From NCBI RefSeq assembly GCF_900142235.1, contig NZ_FRAE01000005.1, positions 39,478 through 103,477 on the forward strand: 64,000 nucleotides of DNA. The letters run 5' to 3'. The translations under genes and the position numbers were made by a program. The stretch is from Tepidibacter formicigenes DSM 15518 (GTDB taxonomy: Bacteria; Bacillota; Clostridia; Peptostreptococcales; Peptostreptococcaceae). Positions 57,732 to 64,000 of the stretch are shown here, one piece after another. Numbering within the stretch: the first letter of the stretch is position 1; each line of letters starts with the position of its first letter. The notes beneath the pieces are model-generated. The model did not search any database. It saw only the letters and a program-made list of their open reading frames with translations, and had not been told where the DNA came from.

Positions 57732-59776
57732 AAGTATTTAAATACTCTTCTTCCATAATCAGTTATTACTGTTCCACTTCTCCCTTTAAATATCTCTACC
57801 ATAAGAAATTTTTCAAGATTAATTAATATTATTCTTATCTCCTGCTCACTTATAAAAATTCCTTTCTTTTTTGCAAGTTGATATAGACTTCTTCTTCCAA
57901 GCCTTTTTTTATCAATATAGCTATTTTCTAATTCTTCTAAAACAAATAAATATTTTTGAATATTTTTTCCTATATATTCTAAGAAATTTTCTAAAAGTTT
58001 CTTTTCTTCAGAGTCTAAAATATAATAATTTAAATTTTCTTCATTCCAAAAAGGTAAATCATCTACATCTACATTTTCTAATCCTAAGTTGGAAAAGTAC
58101 TCAATGTAATTTTTAAGTTCTCTAACATTGCCTCTCCAATTATGACTAAGTAATAATTCTTTTGCATCTTCAGTCAAATTAAAATTACAATTAAATTGAT
58201 TTTTCATTTGATTAACAAGAAGAAGTATATCTTCTTTTCTTACTCTTAGTGGAGGTATTTTTAGAGGAAGAACATTTAATCTATAATATAAATCTTCTCT
58301 AAACTCACCTTTTTTTACCATTTCCTTTAAATCTCTATTAGTCGCTGCTATTACTCTTATGTTAATTTTAATTAACCTATCTCCCCCAATCCTCATAACC
58401 TCTCTTTCTTGAAGAACTCTTAAAAGCCTTTTTTGAAGGTTTAAAGGCATTTCTCCAATTTCATCAAGAAACAAGGTTCCGTTATGAGCCAATTCAAAAA
58501 GACCTGGTTTTCCTCCTTTTCTAGCTCCTGTAAAAGCTCCTTCTTCATATCCAAAAAGTTCACTTTCCAAAAGACTTTCGGGAAATGCTCCACAGTTTAT
58601 AGCAACAAATTGATAATCTTTTCTTTTTGAGCTGTTATGTATTGCTTGAGCAAACAATTCTTTGCCTGTTCCGCTTTCTCCACTAATTAAAATAGAAGAA
58701 TCTGAATTTGACATTCTTTTTGCAATATCCTTACATTTCTTTATTAAATCACTTTTTCCCAATATATCTTCAAATCTATATTTAGCTATATGACCTTTTC
58801 CTATAAGCTGAGCTCTTAATTTATGCTGTTTTATCTCTGTATCACTGAATTTTTTAAGTATAGCAACTGCACCATAATTTTTATTAGAATGAACTATTGG
58901 ATGAACAGATACTACAACGTCATATCCATTTATTTTTATAAGTTTTTCTTTAATTGGGTTTAAAGTTTTAAGTACATAGTCAAAAGGTATTTTAGATAAT
59001 ATTTCAATGCCATTTTTCCCTATAACTTCATCTTTTTTATATCCTATAATATTCTTTGCACTTTCATTGTAAGAGTAAATATTTCCATTAGAATTAACTG
59101 CAATAATTCCATCATCTAAAATTTGTAATAAAATATCTAACTGACTTTCAAACCTATTTGTCTTTCCTATCATATCTGCTAGTCCAAAATTTGTAGTTAC
59201 AATTTCTTTATAGCTTTTTTCAATATTCTGCCTTTGAAGAATATGAACTAAATCAAGCTTTACTCCTATATCAATTATTGTACTAAGATCTAAAAGAGAA
59301 TTTCCAATATCAATAATTTTATTAGGCGAACCTATAATGTTTTTATTTCCTCCTAATAAAATTAGAATTTCTTCATCTATACTCTCTTTGCATCCTGGAT
59401 AAATAGGAATTAATTCAATATGCCTTGCTCCTAATTGATATATTACAGAAGTCATCTGCAAAGCCATTTCTTCACTTTCATCTAAAAGTAAAGCTCTTTT
59501 TCCTTCTTTAATATTCATAATTTTTTGCAGGGCTACTTTAGATATTGTTCTATTAGCAATAACTATTTCAGTTTTCTTTTCAATATACTTTTTTATCATT
59601 TTAAAAGCATTATAGGATGGAACCAGTACAACATCTGCTTTTATTCCTTCTTTTATATTTTTATTTTCAATACAAAATTTTTCAACAATTATATTTTCCG
59701 AAAATAAACTTTTAATTTGTTCATAATAAGTATTAACTGTTTGAGAGCTGTAACTTATAATAGCTAATTTTTTCAT
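57722..59776 (-). CDS. Sigma-54-dependent transcriptional activator with PrpR_N and PAS sensor
   Basis: 684 residues from the ATG at 59776. The first about 180 residues fit the PrpR N-terminal receptor (LAIISYSSQTVNTYYEQIKSLF; ADVVLVPSYNAFKMIKKYI). A PAS domain follows (DDGIIAVNSNGNIYSYNESAKNIIGYKKDEVIG). The AAA+ domain has GESGTGKELFAQAIHNSSKR, the sigma-54 contact motif GAFTGA, GTLFLDEIGEM and FREDLYYRLNVLPL. The C-terminus is an unusual winged-helix-like segment (RRSLYQLAKKKGIFISEQE) instead of a typical Fis helix-turn-helix. It very probably controls the adjoining operon in response to an aromatic or 2-oxo acid ligand. Confidence 0.93.
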   Translation of the reverse strand: MKKLAIISYSSQTVNTYYEQIKSLFSENIIVEKFCIENKNIKEGIKADVVLVPSYNAFKMIKKYIEKKTEIVIANRTISKVALQKIMNIKEGKRALLLDESEEMALQMTSVIYQLGARHIELIPIYPGCKESIDEEILILLGGNKNIIGSPNKIIDIGNSLLDLSTIIDIGVKLDLVHILQRQNIEKSYKEIVTTNFGLADMIGKTNRFESQLDILLQILDDGIIAVNSNGNIYSYNESAKNIIGYKKDEVIGKNGIEILSKIPFDYVLKTLNPIKEKLIKINGYDVVVSVHPIVHSNKNYGAVAILKKFSDTEIKQHKLRAQLIGKGHIAKYRFEDILGKSDLIKKCKDIAKRMSNSDSSILISGESGTGKELFAQAIHNSSKRKDYQFVAINCGAFPESLLESELFGYEEGAFTGARKGGKPGLFELAHNGTLFLDEIGEMPLNLQKRLLRVLQEREVMRIGGDRLIKINIRVIAATNRDLKEMVKKGEFREDLYYRLNVLPLKIPPLRVRKEDILLLVNQMKNQFNCNFNLTEDAKELLLSHNWRGNVRELKNYIEYFSNLGLENVDVDDLPFWNEENLNYYILDSEEKKLLENFLEYIGKNIQKYLFVLEELENSYIDKKRLGRRSLYQLAKKKGIFISEQEIRIILINLEKFLMVEIFKGRSGTVITDYGRRVFKYLKG

Positions 59777-59799
59777 ATACATCCCCACCCTTAGTTTAA

Positions 59800-59828
59800 A
59801 GGATTATAATTTCCTATTCATTAAAAAA
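59800..59828. repeat. Dispersed repeat, copy D (right-end fragment)
   Basis: 29 bp beginning AGGATTATAATTTCCTATTC, matching the right end of copies A and C (AGGAATATAATTTCCTATTC...). Only this end is present. It lies between the sigma-54 regulator gene and the secreted-protein terminator. Confidence 0.55.
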
Positions 59829-59863
59829 GAAAAAGGGGTAGTCAAAAAACTACCTCCCCCTTT
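59828..59863 (-). terminator. Intrinsic terminator of the secreted-protein gene
   Basis: On the minus strand GGGGAGGTAGT and ACTACCCC pair across TTTTTTG and are followed by TTTTTC, right after the stop codon. Confidence 0.85.
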
Positions 59864-59864
59864 C

Positions 59865-61715
59865 TTATTTTCTTTCTTTGTCAAACTCTTTAAGATTATG
59901 CTCTTTCCACTGCAAATTAACCTTACTATAATTTACTTCATTAACAAATGTATTTTCCCAAATATTATTTACTTTAAGCTTGTTTTTAGATGTGCTATTT
60001 GCAACAGGTAACATTATACTTTGTATATAAGTATCTTTTCCTATTTTTATTATATATTCATATTCGTTCTTTAATTTTTCTAAATCATATACTTTAGTTT
60101 CATCTTCATTTACGAAGTTATTAATAGCATCTAAGTTGTACTCTTTTTCGATATAATATAAATTAGCTCCATTATACTTTGCAGATTTAATTTTAACCTG
60201 CGCAAGCCCCATACGAATTTCATCATCCTCTATGAATTTTTCTACTCGTTCTTTAACAATTTCATTTATTTCATTTGTATCAAGTCCTGCTGACATATCT
60301 AAAGACATATTACTTGTAGGCTCAAATACACTTATATGTTCATCATTACTTATATCTCCTCTATAGGCTGAATCCTCATATTTATTATAGTAAAAATCAT
60401 CATAAAAATAATCTCTATCATTAAAAGTATTCCAACTCTTTGTTACTTTTGTTTTGAAATTGTATTTTTTCATTTTTAGCTCTTTCAAATCATTTAAATT
60501 TATTATTGATTTTGCTGTAATAATTTTTCCTAAATATTTGCTAAGACACTCTTTATCTAACTCAAAAGAATTTACCATATTCTCAAAACTATTTCTCTTT
60601 TTATCATCTTTATATTGTTCTTCTGTCATTATTGCAGACACTAAATATTTATATCCATTTCCTACTGCATAAAGATTATGTACAATATATGGTTTCTTAG
60701 TAACTGTTTTATATTTAATAACTACATGATAAGTATCAATATTCCCTTGTTTTCTTGCTTCTGATTTTATTATATCATAAACATCACTATTGTAATTATC
60801 TTTAAATAATTGAATTTCTTCTTGTGCCCACTTCGAAGCATTTTCGCCTGCTTCAGCTGAACTAATTAAACTAACAGTAATTCCTTCAGATATTTTTAAC
60901 TCATCTTCACTATCTTCTTCGATTTTACTATCTACATCTAACTCTTCATCACTATATACTGGTCTAAATTTTTGATAACGAGAATTAGGTGTTCCTTCTA
61001 CTTTCCAATAAGGGCTCATTACTAATTTCCAACCATAGCTTTTATTTTTGTATTCTCTAGTAGTACTAACTGAATCTGATAGTTCTTTAATGTATGGATT
61101 ATTTTCTTCAAAAGAAAGTTTAAAGGAAGATGCTAATTTATCAAACATTTCTTCATGTTGTCTATAGAATTCTCCATCCATGCTTATAGTTAAATCGTAT
61201 ATATAGTTATTAGCTATATATATTCTATTTTCAATATATTCTCCAAGTTCTTCTGCTGCTTCATCTACCATAAAACGATCATAAACTTTATTTGCTTTTA
61301 TTGTACGAATATATCTTTGTCCTAAATTATCTTTAACTATATCAACAACAAATTCCTTATCTCCCCAATCCCAATAATTCTCTCTTATTGATTCATTTTG
61401 AATTTTATAAAGCATTTCTTCTAAAGTTAATTCATCTTTATTTTTATTTACTTCTAATTCAACAGATGCTTGATAACTGTTTGTTGACATGTCAAAAAAA
61501 TTTGCTCGCTCTGATTTATAAATAACAGCATCATCTGGTAAGTGCATAGACCATTTATATATACGGCTCCCCACTTCATTTTTCATTTTATCTTCTTTAC
61601 TTGAAAATACTTCATATAAGTCAATTTTTCCATCATCATCTACAGCATATACTACTGGATTAATTAATCCAATAATCAAAATTACAGAAACTATAAAAGA
61701 AAAAAATCTTTTCAT
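59865..61715 (-). CDS. Secreted protein of unknown function
   Basis: 616 residues, ATG behind AAAGGAGGAG. A clear signal peptide (MKRFFSFIVSVILIIGLINP, cleavage likely after VYA near residue 24) is followed by a charged, soluble protein with no recognised domain. Two related-looking blocks are visible (SYGWKLVMSPYWKVEG... and KSWNTFNDRDYFYDD...), with repeated ISEGITVSLIS/ANLYYIEKEY-like strands, so internal duplication is possible. It follows the HtrA-like protease gene by 15 bases, so the protease and this protein are probably co-expressed at the cell surface. Confidence 0.72.
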   Translation of the reverse strand: MKRFFSFIVSVILIIGLINPVVYAVDDDGKIDLYEVFSSKEDKMKNEVGSRIYKWSMHLPDDAVIYKSERANFFDMSTNSYQASVELEVNKNKDELTLEEMLYKIQNESIRENYWDWGDKEFVVDIVKDNLGQRYIRTIKANKVYDRFMVDEAAEELGEYIENRIYIANNYIYDLTISMDGEFYRQHEEMFDKLASSFKLSFEENNPYIKELSDSVSTTREYKNKSYGWKLVMSPYWKVEGTPNSRYQKFRPVYSDEELDVDSKIEEDSEDELKISEGITVSLISSAEAGENASKWAQEEIQLFKDNYNSDVYDIIKSEARKQGNIDTYHVVIKYKTVTKKPYIVHNLYAVGNGYKYLVSAIMTEEQYKDDKKRNSFENMVNSFELDKECLSKYLGKIITAKSIINLNDLKELKMKKYNFKTKVTKSWNTFNDRDYFYDDFYYNKYEDSAYRGDISNDEHISVFEPTSNMSLDMSAGLDTNEINEIVKERVEKFIEDDEIRMGLAQVKIKSAKYNGANLYYIEKEYNLDAINNFVNEDETKVYDLEKLKNEYEYIIKIGKDTYIQSIMLPVANSTSKNKLKVNNIWENTFVNEVNYSKVNLQWKEHNLKEFDKERK

Positions 61716-61730
61716 ATTACTCCTCCTTTC

Positions 61731-62804
61731 CTATTTTAAAATTTCTTTCTCTGGTTGTTCTTTTAATATTACTGTAATATCTATCTTTTCATTTCCTCTA
61801 CTAAATGTTAGTTTCACTTTATCACCTGGTAGATAATTTTTTAAAACTTCATTATATTGAGCTATAGATGTTATAGACTTTCCATCTATTGCTTCTAGAA
61901 TATCCCCTTCTTTTACTTGATTGAAATTTACTACTGCATCCTTTCGAATAGTTACTACTTTTAAGCCTTGATTACTTGGAATTCCAAGCATAGCTGCCCA
62001 GTTTTCTTCAAATTCAATTCCTGTAAAGCATCTTCTTATTTTACCAAATTTATTATAATGATCTAAAAAGTAATTGATATTGCCTACTGGAATTGAAAAG
62101 TTCATTCCTTCAAAAAACATAGATCCTAATGTATTAATACCAACTAACTCACCATTCATATTAACAAGAGGACCTCCGCTATTTCCTGGATTAATAGATG
62201 CATCAGTTTGTAAATAAGTGTAAGAACGATCTACTGGTCTGTTAAGTCCACTTATAATTCCTTTGCTAGCACTATTTCTATAACCAAAAGATAAAGGTGT
62301 ACCTATTGCTATAACTTCATCTCCAACTTTTATTTCATTTTCATTTGCTAATTTTATAGGTTTTAAATCAGTTCTATTAATCTTTAATAACCCTAAATCC
62401 ATTTCCTTATCTGAATATAAAAGTTCAGCTTTATATACATTCCCATCATATGTAACTACATAAATTTCATCTAAACCATCTACTACATGGTTGTTGGTTA
62501 TTATTCTGCCTTCATTGTTTATTATAACCCCTGAACCATGTTGTAAATTTTTAGGAAACTTTGAATATATATAATCTCTTTCCCTATACTTTTTGTTCTC
62601 TCCTATAATAGCAACTACAGATTGATTTACTTCATCGATTACTTGTGATACTTTCTTTTTTTCTTTTTCTAATTCTTGTTGTAATTCTTGGACTTGCTTT
62701 ACTAGTTTTTCTAAATTTTCCTGTTTATCTTCTGCTGCAAAAACTGGTGTAGTCATTGAAAATAACATCGTAATGCCTAAGATAAAACTTAAAATTTTTC
62801 TCAT
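61731..62804 (-). CDS. Secreted HtrA/DegP-like serine protease with PDZ domain
   Basis: 357 residues, ATG behind AAAAAGGGGG. Signal peptide MRKILSFILGITMLFSMTTP with VFA cleavage, a short coiled coil (residues 30-60, LVKQVQELQQELEKEKKKV), then a trypsin-like domain with the full triad: His in ITNNHVVDG, Asp in KEMDLGLLKI, Ser in GNSGGPLV. A C-terminal PDZ domain (LKVVTIRKDAVVNFNQVKEGDILEAIDGKSI) follows. Most Firmicute HtrA proteins have a membrane anchor; here a cleavable signal suggests release. First gene of a two-gene unit. Confidence 0.92.
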   Translation of the reverse strand: MRKILSFILGITMLFSMTTPVFAAEDKQENLEKLVKQVQELQQELEKEKKKVSQVIDEVNQSVVAIIGENKKYRERDYIYSKFPKNLQHGSGVIINNEGRIITNNHVVDGLDEIYVVTYDGNVYKAELLYSDKEMDLGLLKINRTDLKPIKLANENEIKVGDEVIAIGTPLSFGYRNSASKGIISGLNRPVDRSYTYLQTDASINPGNSGGPLVNMNGELVGINTLGSMFFEGMNFSIPVGNINYFLDHYNKFGKIRRCFTGIEFEENWAAMLGIPSNQGLKVVTIRKDAVVNFNQVKEGDILEAIDGKSITSIAQYNEVLKNYLPGDKVKLTFSRGNEKIDITVILKEQPEKEILK

Positions 62805-62970
62805 AATTAACCCCCTTTTTATATATTATTTGAGCTTAGTTTTGTTCAACTAACCAACTATGATTTTACCATATTTTTCAATTGATTGTAATAAATATAT
62901 TAATTATTCTAAAAAAAAATAAAAATTAATATGTTCTATAATTATGATATAATTTATTAGGGTGATTTAT

Positions 62971-63645
62971 ATGCAAATATTAAAAAATGACTGGCAAAAT
63001 TTATTAGAAGATGAATTTAAAAAAGATTACTACTTAAAACTTAGAAAATTTTTGATAAATGAATATAAAACAAAAACTATATATCCAGATATGTATGATA
63101 TATTTAACGCTTTACACTATACAGAGTATAAAGATGTAAAAGTTGTTATATTAGGTCAAGATCCATATCATGGTCCTAACCAAGCACATGGTTTGAGTTT
63201 TTCTGTAAAACCAAATGTACCAGCTCCTCCTTCTCTTATTAATATCTATAAAGAACTTAATAATGATTTAGGCTATTATATTCCTAATAATGGCTACTTA
63301 AAAAAATGGGCTGATCAAGGAGTTATGCTTCTTAATACTGTATTAACAGTTAGAGCAGGTCAGGCAAACTCTCACAAAAACATAGGTTGGGAACATTTTA
63401 CTGATAAGATAATTAGTTTATTAAATGATAGAAAAGAGCCTATTGTTTTCATATTATGGGGAAAAAATGCCCAATCTAAACTTAATATAATAAAAAATTC
63501 AAGACATTACATAATAAAATCTCCTCATCCAAGCCCATTATCTGCACACAGAGGTTTTTTGGGGAGTAAACCTTTTTCTAAAACTAATAAATTCCTTATT
63601 TCAATAGGTAAAAATCCTATAGACTGGCAAATTGAAAATAAATAA
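62971..63645 (+). CDS. ung: Uracil-DNA glycosylase
   Basis: 224 residues from the ATG at 62971 (AGGGTGA ahead); a GTG nine bases earlier overlaps the ribosome site. Family 1 motifs are complete: [22 protein letters not shown] (catalytic aspartate), [29 protein letters not shown], and [19 protein letters not shown] (catalytic histidine and minor-groove loop). It removes uracil from DNA to start base excision repair. Plus strand, divergent from the protease gene, with TATAAT at about 62939. Confidence 0.97.
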   Translation: MQILKNDWQNLLEDEFKKDYYLKLRKFLINEYKTKTIYPDMYDIFNALHYTEYKDVKVVILGQDPYHGPNQAHGLSFSVKPNVPAPPSLINIYKELNNDLGYYIPNNGYLKKWADQGVMLLNTVLTVRAGQANSHKNIGWEHFTDKIISLLNDRKEPIVFILWGKNAQSKLNIIKNSRHYIIKSPHPSPLSAHRGFLGSKPFSKTNKFLISIGKNPIDWQIENK

Positions 63646-63675
63646 AAGCTAGGTATTAATACCTAGCTTTTATTT
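63640..63675. terminator. Bidirectional terminator after ung
   Basis: AAATAAAAGCTAGGTATT and its exact complement AATACCTAGCTTTTATTT, with T-rich flanks. It serves ung and the converging transposase. Confidence 0.85.
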
Positions 63676-63699
63676 ATATACACCACTTTACAAGAAAAT

Positions 63700-64000
63700 C
63701 TAACTTGCTAAATCCTCTACGTTAGCGTATTGACGTAGATATGGTATGCGAGATAGATTTTTCTTGATTTGGTGTATTTTCAACAACTTGCTAAAAAATA
63801 ATTCTTCCCTAATGGCTTCGCCGATTATATGCTTAGCTTCTTGTGGACTACAAAATCTATACGCTTTAAAAGTAGCACTAATAAAAGGTAGTAAAATCAT
63901 AGCTGAATATGCTACCCCTATAAGATTTATATATTTTTCTATAGATATTTTACTTCTAACCATATATGTTCCTAATGACCAAAATAATTTTTGCTGATAG
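63700..64000 (-). mobile_element. Transposase C-terminal part (IS4-like DDE), 5' end beyond window
   Basis: The frame is open from the window edge (YQQKLFWSLGTYMVRSKISIEKY) to a stop at 63700; the internal ATG at 63963 is not the true start. Content such as FCSPQEAKHIIGEAIREELFF fits the tail of an IS4-superfamily-type transposase, but no DDE residues can be placed in this part. The end of the element and its inverted repeat are not delimited; GC content at 63715-63830 is locally higher than around it. Confidence 0.65.

Noticed and set aside
63700..63963. Short transposase ORF starting at the ATG at 63963
   Set aside because: The frame is open to the window edge with matching protein sequence upstream, so this is the tail of a longer gene cut by the window.

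Overview
The window is strongly AT-rich bacterial chromosome from a Gram-positive anaerobe of class Clostridia. The order murB, PHP phosphatase, rapZ, yvcK, whiA, HPr, dnaE, pfkA, pyk, the GerAB-type germination permease, the T-box ahead of the ilv operon and a glycyl-radical p-cresol-forming decarboxylase (HpdBCA) all point to Peptostreptococcaceae, near Clostridioides. Genus and species cannot be fixed from the sequence. Almost every gene is on the minus strand.

Layout. 1-6.0 kb: a type I restriction-modification operon read right to left (single-domain HsdS-like gene, hsdM, dinD, hsdS, hsdR cut by the window edge) with a palindrome over its promoter. 6.0-8.2 kb: mobile-element debris (fic pseudogene, tyrosine-integrase pseudogene, HicB-like antitoxin without its toxin). 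8.4-15.5 kb: rlmD, a membrane protein, an NSS transporter with its 32-residue small subunit, a chemoreceptor and a TetR regulator. 15.7-24.5 kb: pyk, pfkA and dnaE. 24.7-28.4 kb: biotin genes bioYBDA behind a BirA-type operator. 28.5-34 kb: ptsH, whiA, a Nudix hydrolase, yvcK, rapZ, PHP phosphatase, murB. 34-36 kb: a deleted focA pseudogene divergent from an intact focA paralogue. 36-41.3 kb: the hpdB-hpdC-MFS-hpdA cluster. 41.5-48.8 kb: a lone GerAB permease and the T-box-controlled ilvH-C-D-B-E operon. 48.8-59.8 kb: MATE pump, recQ, MFS transporter, and a sigma-54-driven aminotransferase-iorA-iorB operon next to its probable activator. 59.8-64 kb: a secreted protein, a secreted HtrA-like protease, ung, and a transposase cut by the window edge.

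The most striking feature is dnaE. The replicative polymerase gene is split into three exons by two group I introns of about 1.2 kb, each carrying a free-standing HTH-LAGLIDADG homing endonuclease ORF. Joining the exons at the junctions chosen by the group I rule (exon ends in U, intron ends in G) gives exactly 1157 codons, a normal DnaE of 1156 residues. Intron 1 lies between the two catalytic aspartates of the PDIDIDF motif. Intron 2 lies four bases from the position equivalent to the cyanobacterial DnaE split-intein site.

Metabolically the window links aromatic amino acid fermentation steps. An aminotransferase and indolepyruvate-type ferredoxin oxidoreductase would carry tyrosine through its 2-oxo acid towards 4-hydroxyphenylacetate, and HpdBC (activated by HpdA, with an MFS carrier in the cluster) would decarboxylate that to p-cresol. 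A 156-bp dispersed repeat whose central hairpin changes in compensating pairs recurs at three to four places. No rRNA, tRNA or CRISPR array was seen.
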